Source of the DNA: Trichobilharzia regenti
Taxonomy: Eukaryota; Platyhelminthes; Trematoda; Strigeidida; Schistosomatidae
Assembly (NCBI GenBank): GCA_944472135.2
Contig: OX235263.1
Span: 7,175,517-7,239,516 of the forward strand
Reading direction: 5' to 3'
DNA: 64,000 nucleotides
Below the pieces are notes generated by a model that was not told where the DNA came from, ran no database searches, and saw only the letters and a program-made list of their open reading frames with translations. How positions within the stretch are numbered: position 1 is the stretch's first letter; every line of letters starts with the position of its first letter. Made by a program: the position numbers and the translations under genes. Shown here in pieces: positions 35,075 through 47,300 of this stretch.

Positions 35075-36260
35075 GCGCGGCATTATGCCCCTTTCCATCC
35101 CAAGCAAAATATTAAGTCGCATCATCCTGGAGAGAATCAAAAACATGCCACCCTCGATGAAAACTTCAACCGGAAGAGGCTGGATTTAGGAGGAACAAGT
35201 CATGCATCGATCAAATCGCAACACTATGAATCATCATTGAACAAAGCTTAGAATGACAGTCAACGCTCTATCTCACTCAACTTCATCGACTTTGAAAAGG
35301 CCTTCGACAGTGTCGATTGAGAGGTGATTTGGAAACTACTTCACTACTACAGGGTTCCGGCGACAATTATACATCTCATCCAACAGTTGCATGCCAAGTA
35401 ATCCACAACCGGAAACTCACGGAATCCTTCGAAGAAGTGAAGACGGGAGTCAGACAAGGCGGCTGGCTGGCTGCCTACTATTCCCAATGATTTTCCTGAT
35501 TGTGCGAGGTAGACTGGATAATACGACAGACAGAGAGCGGCGGGCAGCGAGCAGACAAGCATAAAACGCAACCACACAAGAAACTTGCAGGATCTGGATT
35601 TCGTCGATGATATATGTCTGATTTCCCACAAACTGGAAGATATGCAAGTGAAAAGCCAAAAGTTGGCGATAGAAGAAGCATCCAGAGAAGATAGGACTTC
35701 CTTTAGATGAATATACTAAAAACAGAGGTGATGAAGATTCCTGGCCAAGACGAACAGCAACAGCAACAGCAGCAACAACACACAACAGTCAGCATAAATG
35801 GGAGAAGTTTCAAAGAAGCAATCTCCCCTACCTAACTGGGAAGCATCATTCCAGCTACAGGTGGACGGAAATGAAGATTCAAAGCGAGGATAAGGAAAAG
35901 AAAGGCAAGCTTTCATTACTCTGAAGTCTATGTGGAGATCAACAGCATGAAGAAGTAAAGCCGCATTTTCAACTGCAATGCGAAGTCACCACCACTTACT
36001 ATAAGGATTAGAGAGTTGGACAGCGCCGTGTCACGAAGGGCACTTCGAAAAAATACTACAGACTTTCACTAAAGCTGTCTTCACTCAATACTTCGCTCGA
36101 GATCATATGGTCAGAAATGATCAAAAACATGGATTTCTGGAAGTAAACGAACCAAACCACCAGGATCCAATTATGCAACAAATATGCAGGGATAAATGGA
36201 GGTGGATTGGCTAACTATACTCTGAGAAAACAAATCATCAATTGACATCACACGCCAGAC
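35075..36260 (+). mobile_element. RTE-clade fragment, RT to C-terminus, heavily mutated
   Basis: Starts with the RT block around ATCCCAAGCAAAATATTAAG, motif A region NFIDFEKAFDSVD followed by a stop (35278-35320), the VKTGVRQG block (35436-35460), motif C as DLDFVDDICLISHKLED (35588-35640) and the C-terminal WRWIG region near 36200. It ends at about 36260 without the canonical 3' box. Confidence 0.8.
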
Positions 36261-36878
36261 AGAAGTGATCTAACCATTGAACAGCCGTTTTGGTTATCTA
36301 AGGCCAAGACTATCTAAAGCATACTTGATTCCTTGTTCTAACCACTAGATTTCTGACTAGTGTGATCCTGCTCTCACAATCGATCAGTTTTCCTTCTTTC
36401 TTTATAACTCTGCCAAATCAATACTGACCAGAATGATTTGTTGCCTTTTCAATCCATCAATATAAAAAAAAGAAATTTACTTTTAAAATGTCTTCATAGT
36501 GCGTGACAAATAGATGAATAGATAGATAGATAGATACACAGGCAAAAAGGATTTATGCATTGAGAGAAGAAGACAAAAAAAATCCAACTCTGAACTGTGA
36601 TCATACTTTGATCATATATACTTGACTTCTTCGATCAGCACTGTCTGTCATCTTTTACTTATCGAAATAGTAGAATAAACAAGAAGAAGAATAAGAAGCG
36701 AAAACACGATAACATCAAATTTTTCTTAAAAAAAAAAAGAATAATAATTTTTTCTAACCCGTCATTTTTCCATCAATTATTCTAGCCTGCGTTCATTTTA
36801 TCTCCTGAAAAGTGGATAAATTTTGTCTCTTTGTTTATTTTTCTAATCTGCTTATGTCAAGTTTTAATTTTTGAAATG
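36261..36878. other. Unassigned AT-rich spacer
   Basis: No gene or recognised repeat. Short GATA run at 36516-36535 and A-rich run near 36729. Confidence 0.5.
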
Positions 36879-36890
36879 TATTCAAAATAA

Positions 36891-37143
36891 GGTGCGTCGG
36901 TGGTATAGCGGTTAGGACGCTTGCAGACCACGCATATGATCCGGGGTTTGACTCCCGGCCGGCGCACTCCTTTACCTCACTGTGCCAGAAATAATACTGG
37001 TAAAGAGGAGAGGTTAGGCATGAGGCTAGCAACCCCATCCTGTAAAAATTAAACACTGCTACAGAAACTTCAAGCCACTAGCTTGAAGGTGCCCTATGTT
37101 CCACTGGGAACGTGCAGGATAAATTATGATTTTATTTTATTAT
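36891..37143 (+). mobile_element. Complete tRNA-headed SINE with 12-bp TSD
   Basis: TATTCAAAATAA occurs at 36879-36890 and 37144-37155. The head (36891-36970) is a tRNA-like Pol III promoter: GTGCGTCGG and CCGGCGCAC can form an acceptor-like stem, with A-box-like GGTATAGCGGTTAGGA and a T-arm-like GGGGTTTGACTCCC. The body (GGCATGAGGCTAGCAACCCC, AAACTTCAAGCC) leads to a 3' box CCCTATGTTCCACTGGGAAC, nearly identical to RTE 3' ends, and an ATT-rich tail. Length about 253 bp. Confidence 0.9.
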
Positions 37144-37224
37144 TATTCAAAATAAAAGAGTGGTTTGGCTATAATATGCTAAAGGATTTAAACTGGTTTT
37201 AATTTCATTTGGTTTTTTGAGTGT

Positions 37225-37470
37225 GACCATAGATTTATATCAGTTAGAGAACCATTGAAAATAATTCAGAGAGCATTGGACAACCAACTGTTTCCCCCCT
37301 CCTACTTTGGGACTATTCGAAAGGACGCGCCCACAGTCAGTATTCGAACCCGGGACTTTCCGGCTACAGGGCAAACTCGTATACCCTTCAGCCACTGGGA
37401 CCGGATCTATTGGCCAGGACATGAGCTCCAAATCCTGCCAATTCTTCACACATATTTAACGAAACCACCA
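37225..37470 (-). mobile_element. F2 repeat
   Basis: Minus strand: AATTGGCAGGATTTGGAGCTC, the CCAGTGGCTGAAGGGTATAC A-box-like region, B-box-like GGGTTCGAATACTG (37339-37352), then ATAGTCCCAAAGTAGGAGG and GAAACAGTTGTCCAATGC. The hammerhead-like stem is partly retained. Confidence 0.65.
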
Positions 37471-38069
37471 ACCAATGTCATAAGCGAGTAAATGATTTCT
37501 TATCAGACTTTATGAACCCCTGCTGGTTACAACTTCTCACTAGAACTCCTGGATGAAACAGCTGTCCAATAATCCTTGCTGGTTTTCCAACTCATGTCAA
37601 CTAGTAGTCAAAGCTTATTTGTGTATATTCAATTCATCCAATCATAATTTATGCAAGAATATGACAAAGTTATGATATTTGTATTTATAAAAGTGTCGTT
37701 ATCATCCTGGACAACTTTGCTAGGATAAGCATTTTATCACTTGCCGCTTATTTGTTTATCTGTCTAATAAATCATATAAGGACAACCTTCCCTTCCCTTC
37801 ATTTTGACAAACAATCCTCATTTGTGATATTATCCGAGTGATGTGTAGTGTGTACTGAATCTGTGTTTTGATCAATCAACCACACGCCATTTTGTATATC
37901 TCTGTATACAGCTACACACTTGGCACACATATACACGCCCACGTTCATTAACGCTGTTCATAAGAAGAAATGTCTATATGACATAATTCATGGGAATTCG
38001 TGGAAATGTTTGCGTGATACTAGATAACTGTCATAAATAGGAACATTAGTAATGTGGCACGTCATCTGA
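37471..38069. other. Unassigned AT-rich DNA with a short F2-like scrap
   Basis: 37550-37610 contains GGATGAAACAGCTGTCC and a following piece of F2. The rest shows no gene or repeat I recognise. Confidence 0.45.
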
Positions 38070-38415
38070 CACTAGCTAGTGAATGACTGGCTGGCTGCAG
38101 GATGAAGTTGCCTGGAGTTCTAGTGAGAAATTGTTGCTGGCAGTGAGGTTCATCCTGTCTGAAGTGGGGACAAATAGTCGCTACTGGTGACATTGGCTGA
38201 TGCAAATCGCGCTAAAATCATGGATTATTAGAAGTTAGGATTCATGGGATGGTTAGTGAGTCGGATCCCAGTGAATGAATGCTCTGCGAGTTTGCCTCTC
38301 AACTGTAGGTTCCCTGGCTCGAAATCTGGCAGTGAGTTTCAAAGAAAGAGGGCGAAACAATTGGTTGTCCAGTACTCGGTGGATTTCTTTTCAATGGTTT
38401 ACTGACTAATATGAA
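38070..38415 (+). mobile_element. F2 repeat
   Basis: Contains GGATGAAGTTGCCTGGAGTT, AGAAGTTAGGATTCATGGGA, GTGAGTCGGATCCCAGTG and CTCTCAACTGTAGGTTCCCTGG (degenerate tRNA-like part), then AGAGGGCGAAACAATTGGTTGTCCAGTACTC. The CUGAUGA-like box has been lost. Confidence 0.65.
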
Positions 38416-38439
38416 TCGCTAATCAAACTTGAGTTTCAG

Positions 38440-38795
38440 TGACAGTTGGCGGGCAGCACTGATGAGCATTTTAAAGTCAACCAGCGTCGGTAAGGAAAGC
38501 AAGACGAGCGTTTATTACTGTGAAATCATTGTAGAAATCTACATCACTCAACATGAAGAACAAGATGCAGATTTCTAACATTACTGTCAAATCTGTCAGT
38601 ACTTTTATATGCTTAAGAGACTTAGCACTAGCGTGACAAAAGACATATCCAGTAGACTACTTAAAAGTCTCATCAACATCTGCCTTCGATGACTTGATTT
38701 GCTGCAGGACAGACGACTAGAAAGGATTAGCCGCAAGACGCCAAATCAACCAAGAACTTATCAATCAATAAATATTCAGAAGGAATTGGAGATGA
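38440..38795 (+). mobile_element. RTE C-terminal fragment
   Basis: Reads, with frameshifts, as the RTE tail after motif C: a KARRAFITVKSLW-like block (38500-38540), SLNMKNKMQISNITVKSV (38545-38600), a LLKSLINICLR-like block (38660-38692) and ISRKTPNQPRTYQ. It ends at about 38795, where a PLE inverted-repeat arm begins. Confidence 0.65.
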
Positions 38796-38796
38796 A

Positions 38797-39947
38797 GAAA
38801 ATAAAGGACAGATTCAGTGAAGAAAATTTTCTTTATCGACGAAATCATCTTCCTTCAGAGACTGTACAGTCGCATTTATACTAACAAAAATATACAATGG
38901 TCTGTTACTGAGTAATATGGGGTGACATAATTGATATAATTACTCAGAAGTGGCTTTAGGAGTGAAAATTAAAAAGTTGTAAATTACGTGGTAGTCAACT
39001 GCTATTTAGGAGTGTTGAATTTAAATGTGATACCGCGGCTGAGATCCTGAAGAATCGCTTATTCAGATCACTGAGAAAAACCTTCTTTATGGCTGAGCTA
39101 CGGATCAATTTCCACAGCCGATAAATGATCAGCAGATGTGTGAAGGATAAACTACCGCCAGTTTGAGCCGCCTCAATGTGTGTTTATAAATTCACCTGCT
39201 CATGTGGAGCTAGTTATATTGACCGCACAAAGGGCACACTTTCCAAACAAACCATCTCTGAGCATTATCCAGCGTGGACAGCAAAAGGACAATGCAAGAC
39301 ACTTACTAGCTCAATTCTCGAGCATTTGGTAAACTCAAGCCACACAGCTCCACCAGAGTCGTCTTTCAAGATCATCCACATGGTGAGGCCAAATGGTACA
39401 AAGGGCGTTAGGTTTCGGCTTTTGTGTATGGCGGAGGCGCTGGCAATTCATCAATACAACCCTGAACTTTGTATACTGAAAAAGTTTGTCCAGTCTCTTA
39501 TTCTACCTTGGTCTTAACCCCTTCACTAATCGTTCCATGTAAAAAAATATTTTGATTTTTTCTTCTGTTTTTAATTTTACTTTTAGTTTGCTGTTGCTTT
39601 AATAATTAATTTTACTATTACCAATCTCATATACTCCTTTTGTACATTTCACACCCTCTTCACACTTCTTAAATTGACACTCAACTACCACCTTTATTCT
39701 CAATGAGTAGCAATTTTAACCTTATCAAATTTCTACTTTTGTGCCGTTGAGTACCAGGTAATTTACAACTTTTAATTTTCACTTCTAAAGCCACTTCTGA
39801 GTAATTATATCAATTATGTCACCCCATATTACTCAGTAACAGACCATTGTATATTTTTGTTAGTATAAATGCGACTGTACAGCCTCTGAAGAAAGATGAT
39901 TTCGTCGATAAAGAAAATTTTCTTCGCTGAATCTGTCTTTTATTTTA
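38797..39947 (+). mobile_element. PLE tail between 190-bp inverted repeats
   Basis: Arms 38797-38987 and 39758-39947 are inverted copies differing at few positions. Both carry GACAGATTCAG(T/C)GAAGAAA and GAGTAATATGGGGTGACA. Between them is one PLE C-terminal frame (39176-39517) followed by an AT-rich 3' region. The RT is missing. Same architecture as 17.6-18.7, 25.6-26.9 and 59.2-60.3 kb, with unrelated arm sequences. Confidence 0.85.
39176..39517 (+). CDS. PLE GIY-YIG domain fragment (open)
   Basis: 113 codons: VYKFTCSCGASYIDRTKGTL (start of GIY-YIG; the YIG triplet reads YID), ISEHYPAWTAKG (EHYPAW box), SSILEHLVNSSHTAPPESSF, FRLLCMAEALAIHQYNPELC and the terminal KKFVQSLILPW with a stop. 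Complete C-terminus, no upstream RT. The G to D change in YIG makes nuclease activity unlikely. Confidence 0.8.
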   Translation: MCVYKFTCSCGASYIDRTKGTLSKQTISEHYPAWTAKGQCKTLTSSILEHLVNSSHTAPPESSFKIIHMVRPNGTKGVRFRLLCMAEALAIHQYNPELCILKKFVQSLILPWS

Positions 39948-40339
<392 letters not shown>

Positions 40340-40830
40340 ATAAGGGAAACCTTCATCATCAATCTATTTGAAAATCTTCTCAACTCAGTTAGCAGCATAA
40401 TCAACAAGAATTCAGATTCTGTTTAACACAGATGTGAAGTCAACCAATCGTTTCTTCTGAATAGGTCAGAATCTCGGTATCAGTATCACGAAAAGCATTT
40501 CCAACAGGCGATTACAGACGTTTATCCACAGCTGCCCACCTTCGCCGGCTGGCTGCATACTGAAGATCAAATGGTTGGAAACAAATCAACAAGCAATAGC
40601 CTACTGTTCAACAAAGGCATATTTAGGAGAAAATGGAGATAGATTCGTCGGGTATACGCTGAAGAGGCTGTCGAATGACATGGCGCTTAATGCAGGTCAT
40701 CTATCAAGTGGAAGTTGAATGGCAAGCAATGAGTTGGTCGTCAGTGCGAGGGTGACATGGAGGAAATCTTGTGGAGAGGAGGAGGAGGAGGAGATGAAAG
40801 ATTACAGGCAATCGTGAACCCAGCTGATGG
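40340..40830 (+). mobile_element. RTE C-terminal fragment, strongly decayed
   Basis: Contains the landmarks of the RTE tail in order: TTAACACAGATGTGAAGTCA, the TCAGAATCTCGGTATC region, CACCTTCGCCGGCTGGC, AGGAGAAAATGGAGATAGAT and GAGTTGGTCGTCAGTGCGAG, then GGGTGACATGGAGGA (40750-40764) before a GAGGAG run. Frame is not maintained. Confidence 0.6.
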
Positions 40831-40974
40831 AGAGGACAATGGAAAATCGACTGAATTGGTAATGTGTCGTTGAAACCAGCCTTCTGTTCGACTCCGAATG
40901 TGACAGAATAATAACAGCTTTATCCTAGACAAAACGTTCAAACACTATACAATATTCTCAGAGTAATCTGTTGC

Positions 40975-41115
40975 ATAATCTCGCCTAGATTACTAGCTCG
41001 CTAGTTTTCTAGCCTGTCCCAAGCCCAGAGAAACAGGAGGGGTTTGGGCGTGCTGCTAGCAACTCCACCCCCGAAACTTAACCGAATTGCTACACAAACT
41101 TCAACGCAAAAATAT
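40975..41115 (+). mobile_element. RTE-type 5' leader fragment
   Basis: TCGCCTAGATTACTAGCTCG, CTAGTTTTCTAGCCTGTCCC, GCTAGCAACTCCACCCCCG and the AAACTTCAACGC box match 8720-8850 closely. There the same leader is fused to an RTE C-terminus. Here the corresponding C-terminus starts about 290 bp further on. Confidence 0.65.
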
Positions 41116-41284
41116 ATTAAAAATACTAAAAATATAATGTGTATATATATACCATAGTCTTGGAAATGATAGACTATCATCCATATAATAGAAGATCTAC
41201 CTGCTGGATTACAAGGTGTAACTAATAATCACACCATGATTTCAATTCAAAGTTATTCCAAAGAGTCTATCCCCTTCCTCCTAA

Positions 41285-41365
41285 CATATTAGCGATTAGC
41301 TGAATGATAGGACGCTCGCTTAGCACGCATACGGTTTGAGACTGATTACCGGTCGACTCATTTCT
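41285..41365 (+). mobile_element. Degenerate tRNA-like SINE head
   Basis: GCGATTAGCTGAATGATAGG (A-box-like) and ACGGTTTGAGACTGATTACC (weak B-box), ending CCGGTCGACTC, resemble the tRNA-like head of the SINEs but with many changes. Low certainty. Confidence 0.35.
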
Positions 41366-41397
41366 AAACCTTGACTACTTTATTAGTCTCAAGCAAA

Positions 41398-42330
41398 TCG
41401 AGAATGATTATGATTTATGTTTGATGTCACACACACAAAATCGAAGACTTACAAGCGAAAACCCACCGACAAACTGGTCGAAGAAGCAGCCGGCGAAGAC
41501 AGGACTCCAAGTGAAAATAGACAAGAAGGAGATTATGAAAATAACCAACCAACAACAACATCCAGCGTCAATCACCATCAACGGGAGGGATTTGAAAGAG
41601 GTTACTTCATTCACTCACTTATCTAGGGAGCATTGTCTCAACTACAGGAGGAGGAACAGACAAGGATGTCAAATCGAGGGAGAATCGGGAAGGCAGGCGA
41701 GAAACACACACATTCATCAACCAACTGAAACCACGAATCGGGATACCAATCTTCGTCACTCAGCCAGCCAGAATCAACAACAAAATTCAGTCGGATTTTC
41801 AATACAAACAACGTCAAGTCAGTCAGTCAGTTCTTCTATACGGAACGGATCAGAAACTTGGTGGGCGGGTCACAAAGAATATTTCCACCAACAGCCTGTT
41901 GCAGACGTTACCTTTATCAACCAACAACTGTCTTCGCTGGATATATACTGGTCCGGAAAGGATCACCAACTATGGGAAACTATGGGCACAAGCAAACAAA
42001 ACCAGAACCAATCAATCGCCAACCAACAAATATGCAGGAGAAAGTGGGTGGAGATGGATTGGACACTAGCTCGCTGAGGAGGCCGCTGGGTGATATCGCG
42101 CGCGTCAGGTCATTGCTCGAGTACAACCGGGCCGAAAGGGAAGCTCGCGGCGAGTGGGACGTCAGTGGAAGGGTGACATGGAGGAGATGGTGTGAAGAGG
42201 AGTTGAAACAGTATGTATGGACTAACATGGATGGAGGTGAAAAGTACAGCAGCAGGAAGACAAAAGTGGCAAATGGAGACGTGCAGTTGAAGCCTTATGT
42301 TCCACTAGAAACCCAAGGGAACAATAATAG
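41398..42330 (+). mobile_element. RTE-clade copy (second subfamily), motif C to 3' end
   Basis: Parallel to 27200-28830: the KIEDLQAKTHRQTG region (41436-41480), NGRDLKEVTSFTHLSRE (41580-41630), YGTDQKLGGRVTKN-type sequence, QPTTVFAGYI (41917-41945), QICRRKWVEMDWTLAR (42020-42075) and SGRVTWRRWCEEELKQYVWT (42161-42225), then YVPLETQG and AACAATAATAGATAATAATA. Small frameshifts separate the blocks. It lacks the nested LINE present in the 27-kb copy. Confidence 0.85.
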
Positions 42331-43089
42331 ATAATAATAATAATTTGTTGCATTTAATTTTGTCCTCATTCAATATCTTCGAGTAAAATAGCAATATAGA
42401 ATACATCATGTGACGCAATCCTTTTCGGTCTGAAGTACAGATCAATCATTCCATAACATTTTCCCTTCATCTTCTATAAATGCTCCCCTGACAGATTTGA
42501 TAGCCAATCAGAAGTATATTTAGCGACTCAAGAACATAACTGAAGATATGAGGAGAGAATTTGATTAAATATCTACTGGTTGGAAATTCATGTAACGCAG
42601 CCAGTAATTCAATCATGCCAGCAGATAGTACACAAAACTATATGCTTGTCCTGTTGCTAATTGACCTTATTTTCATGTAAAATATCAATATATTATTTTA
42701 CCCAGTAAACATGTTTTCTTGATATAATTACAGTAAACAATTAATGACTGTACGAACTAATATAACGATGACAAAGAAAATAAGAAAAAACAATCAAATT
42801 TTTCATGAATCAATATATATTATGTTTGTTTACTCATAATTGATAATAAGAAAAGAAAATGTGTTATTGTTGATTTGTATGGCAACAACAACGACGGTAA
42901 CAAAGAAATGCGAATAGACACAACTAACTTTTAAGAAAAACAAATAAAGCCAATAAAAAAAACAGTTTAACATACATGTACACACAATCACACAATGAAA
43001 TAAACTAACACAAGGGAATACTAATCAACAACAATAATGTTGTTTATGTGTGTATATATTACAAAAAACAACAACATCAAATAGTAAAT
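42331..43089. other. Unassigned AT-rich spacer
   Basis: AT-rich with short CA/AC-rich and AAC runs. No gene or recognised family. Confidence 0.5.
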
Positions 43090-43615
43090 AAAAATTGCTG
43101 AAGAGTCCCAAACTAGGACGAAACACCTGGTTGTCCAGTACTCCCAGGCTTTCCAATGGTTCTTTAACCGATGTCAAGTCATGATGAAATCCTGTGACCA
43201 ATCAAATCCCTACAAACCAACATTTGAATATCAGTGATATGCTCACTGGAGACTGACACTATTCAGGTAGGGTTCTAATAGGAAGTCGTGACCAGTAGGG
43301 TGCAGAAGGTCGGGTGTGAGGACAAATACTCACCACCGATGACACTGACCAGCGGTTGCGCTTTATTGTGAATTGGCAGAAGTTAGAATTCATGGGTCAT
43401 TGGATCGGGTCCCAGTAGCCCAATGGTCTACGAGCTCTCTGGCCTTGTAAGCAGAAGGTCCTGGGTTTGATCTCTAGTGGTGGGTGCGTACTGATGAGAA
43501 GTCCCAAACTAGGACGAAACACCTGGCTGTCCTGTAGTTCTAGGTTCTCCCATGGTTCTCTAACTAATGTCAGCTCATGATTAAATCCTGTAAACAAATA
43601 AAAATTTGTCAAAAT
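43090..43615 (+). mobile_element. Two tandem F2 repeats
   Basis: 43090-43215 is the 3' part of one unit: GCTGAAGAGTCCCAAACTAG GACGAAAC is read across 43098-43125, followed by CCAGTACTCCCAGGCTTTCC. 43215-43600 is a near complete unit: CACCACCGATGACACTGACC, GAATTGGCAGAAGTTAGAAT, tRNA-like TAGCCCAATGGTCTACGAGC, GGTTTGATCTC B-box-like, then CTGATGAGAAGTCCC and GGACGAAACACC. Head-to-tail order suggests tandem duplication. Confidence 0.75.
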
Positions 43616-43654
43616 ATAATAATAAAATTAGAAGTTGATTGATGGATGGTGAGT

Positions 43655-44090
43655 AGAATAACACGCCGGGGCTCGAACCCAGTACCCATAGTTTCAAACG
43701 ACAAACCGTTATCCACTAGACCACTTAGGGGATGACAGCCACCTCTTTCTTGTGCAATGGGTCATATTAAATCATTTAATTGAATTTAAGATTTTCCCGT
43801 CGACTAATTGGACAGAAGTGCTCAGTTTCAACTATGGGCACTGGGTTCGAGTCACAGTGGGAACATCACCACTTACTGAGAAATGCAGGTACATTCCTTA
43901 GCTGTCGAGTCCCAAAGAGGAGTAAATGTGTGTTATTCTGGATTCCAGACTGCTAGTCACCATCCACCAATTAACTTCGGATTACATGCCTAGATATCGT
44001 CAAAGCATCTGCGCAAGAAGCCGACACTCATATCAATCTGAAAATGTGCACTTCGGTCAAATCGATCTACGGAAAAATCTAAAACCGAAT
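43655..44090. mobile_element. Sm-alpha-type SINE copies in opposed orientation
   Basis: 43655-43800 is the tRNA-like head on the minus strand (A-box-like GTGGTCTAGTGGATAACGG, B-box CTGGGTTCGAGCCCCGG). 43786-43990 on the plus strand has GGCACTGGGTTCGAGTCACA, a broken hammerhead and GCTAGTCACCATCCACC. ATTTTCCCGTCGACTAATTG (43790-43809) and a reversed relative at 44050-44085 mark unit ends. Confidence 0.7.
43902..43960 (+). ncRNA. Broken hammerhead (Sm-alpha type)
   Basis: CTGTCGA (43902-43908) replaces CTGACGA, GTAA (43922-43925) replaces GAAA and stem II is eroded (GTCC against GAGG). Both catalytic boxes are mutated, so no self-cleavage is expected. The downstream CTGGATTCCA remains. Confidence 0.65.
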
Positions 44091-44274
44091 AAAATAATAA
44101 TAAAATGTTTACACATTTGTTTTCTACCCTGTTTTCCTATAAATTGATTCAAATACAACATAGGGTGTGTTTAGTTAGGAAGTCCGTTAGGTAGTATCGT
44201 TATCATGTTGACGGTCATGGTATTATTTTTACTGATATTACTCAAACATTAAATGCAAGTAATAATGTTAGGTG

Positions 44275-44706
<432 letters not shown>

Positions 44707-44719
44707 CACCATGAGCTAA

Positions 44720-44990
44720 CATCATCTGGAGAAGCATTGAATACCGACCACGGAATACTGTACAGCCGTTCGTTAGTGGCTACTGGTTACAGGACGGAGT
44801 TTCCTGGAGTTCCGATGAGTAGTCTTGACCAGTGAGATTCATCCAGTCAAGTGTGAGGATGCATATCCCACCGATAACACTGGTTGGTGCTAGTGGTGCT
44901 AAATATATCACGAATTGGTAGAAGTTAGAATTCATAAATTGGCTAGGCATTGAATCGGGTCCCACTGAACTCGCACGGTATGCAATTTTC
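44720..44990 (+). mobile_element. F2 repeat, 5' half
   Basis: GAGTTTCCTGGAGTTCCGAT, GTGAGGATGCATATCCCACC, GAATTGGTAGAAGTTAGAAT and TTGAATCGGGTCCCACTGA are the 5' half of F2. The B-box and hammerhead-like half are missing. Confidence 0.65.
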
Positions 44991-45049
44991 GAAGGAAGTG
45001 AAGCAAAAATATACGGAACTGGTTCTGTCCTCATATGTAGCAACACTAC

Positions 45050-45177
45050 AACAGATGATGTACTTCAGATTATTGCCTCACATGTAAATTCTGTGTGAAG
45101 AGGAAATATTTTGAAATGAAATATGCCGAATATTTCTGTAATGTATATTCGCATATTGTGTGAAATATAGCTTTCCT

Positions 45178-45214
<37 letters not shown>

Positions 45215-46680
45215 CTACCGTTTTGTTGTTATTAGCATTGTTCCCCCGGCGGGCGTTTCTAATTGAAAAGTAAATATTTCTTCGCTGAATCTTTCTGTTT
45301 CTGTTTGTCTCATCATCTAATCTGTCTGTGAGTAAAGGGGAATGATGCTCAGGAAGGCTTCGTGTGCTTTTGAAGTGTGTGGGCGGTTGTTACTTTCCGG
45401 CTGCCCATACCGTGGAAGTTGATTGGTTCTTTGGGTACCTGAAATAGAGAGAGTGTTAGTGTTGCGTGACCGCAGAGCCCAGTGGACAACTGCTTGAGGC
45501 CAGTAACACACGGCCTTCTTCGATTGGTTCCGTATTAGTAAACTTACCCCCAGTTACGGACCACCGTAGGGTAAGTCGGGATGCACAATTTTTGGGGTCG
45601 ACCTTTTCTAACCCCCTCTCTCCAGAGTGGAGAGACAGCATGGCTGGCTGGGATGCTGGTCATCTGAGGGAAACACCTCACTGCTGCTACATCCCTGTTC
45701 CCCAGCATTACGACCTCGCCCTCAAACCCCCAGCATAGTGTAAGAAAGGTTCGTACACAATTCCGGCAACTGCTTTTAGTCTAATCGCTATCCTAACAAC
45801 CTTCCTGTCATGATAGGACCTGCAGGAAAAATAGTTCCAGCCAGCGTAGCTTGTTGGGTCATCGCGATGCGCAAGCCTGACCACCACATCAAGGTAGCAG
45901 CTATCGTTCGGATTCCCGTTGGTTGATTACTGGTGGCCGAAATGCCAGTTAGGGTTTCAGTCGACATGTCAGCTCCAAGTGTGGACGACTCAACAATGTC
46001 TGCAGATTGACAAAATGTTATCAGACAGTTGAAAGCAATCAACAGGAAGCTTTGGACCTAGGTTTCGTGCTTGTTGGCGTTCATTAGTCAGTTTAATGGT
46101 ATAAACAGGACCATGTCACTCTATGACAGTGTATTATGGTCCTTTCCACTTTGGAAGAAGAAGTTTCCGTCAACCTGACTCGCATCCAAATGTGTACTTT
46201 CTTTCTCTACACTTTGCTGGCTCTTCAACTTCTAAGACTTTGCTTGCATTCTATCTTTTCTCTCTGTTGAGGATTTTGTGTCGTCCATCTGCTGTTGTTC
46301 ATACTTTATATTCCTGACTGGCGCTTTTTTTTCATGTTCCTTTCCGTTGACAATCTTATCATACTCCACTGTTCGTGAAGTGGGCAGGTTGTGCTGTGTA
46401 TTCATGATCATCATACGTCAACTGGAATGGTAAAGAGAGTGAGATTTTGAGTTTTTTTTCAGGAGAATTAGACACGACATATTGTTTATGTGTTGAGTTC
46501 AGGTTTGAATTGACCGTCAGTATACATTAATATTAATAACATTTGATTTAAACAATTCAAAGAAACAGCATATAATCAATAAGTTGTTTAGTTTTAAAGC
46601 AATCAGTAATTCATATCAATCTTTATTTTACAATGAAATACGCCCAAAAATCAAAGTTAGGTGAGTGCAAATAAAGGTGA

Positions 46681-46737
<57 letters not shown>

Positions 46738-46830
46738 AACAGACAGTAGGGTGTAACCGGTGTCCTTTGTTTGGTACTTGGTATCTGTGCTGACTGAATT
46801 CTTAGGCAGGATTGAGGCATGAGGTAAAAT
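45050..46830. other. Unassigned moderately GC-richer block with (TA)n at 46684-46735
   Basis: 45180-45210 is an ATT run. 45270-45305 carries TTCTTCGCTGAATCTTTCTG, a scrap of PLE arm sequence. 45340-46110 is GC-richer than its surroundings and encodes short frames on both strands (for example SPEWRDSMAGWDAGHLRETP at 45622-45680), which looks like a decayed unidentified mobile element. 46130-46440 is unassigned. No gene call is justified. Confidence 0.4.
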
Positions 46831-47300
46831 CAGTTTTAGAACCATTTGAAAACCAACCTAGAGGGCACTGGACAACCGTTTTGTCTTTATCAGTGCTCAC
46901 CCAGTCAAAGAGCATTCGGCAACTGGGACCCAATCTAATGGTCAGTCCATGAGTCCCAACTTCTGTCCATTCGTGATATAGATGGCGAAACCCTCAGCCA
47001 GTGTTACAGACGAGTAACTGTATCCTTGCCTGACTTAGTGGACCCCACCACCGGTGATGACTTTTCAACAGAACCCAAGCTAACTCCCTGTATGGAACCA
47101 ATCGCCAGAGAGCATCCAATTACTTATCAAGCATTGACTTGCAAGATTTCGCCTGGTTACAGGTGTGTACGGTGGAAGAGTCCCAAGCGCTATGAAGAAA
47201 CAGCTGACTGTCCAGTATTCCAAGTCAGTTTTCCAATGGTTCTCTCTCTCTCTCTAACGGATTTCAGCTCATGATCAATAAGGTAACCAACACCTGGATA
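46830..47300. mobile_element. F2 inverted pair
   Basis: 46830-47090 is F2 in minus orientation (TTTTGTCTTTATCAGTGCTC, ACTGGGACCCAATCTAATGG, CAACTTCTGTCCATTCGTGA). 47100-47300 is F2 3' half in plus orientation (GAAGAGTCCCAAGCGCTATG, GAAACAGCTGACTGTCCAGT, CCAATGGTTCTCT). Confidence 0.6.

Noticed and set aside
45340..46110. A host exon cluster in the GC-richer block
   Set aside because: Frames are short, overlap on both strands and lack splice-consistent structure; an unidentified decayed mobile element is more likely.
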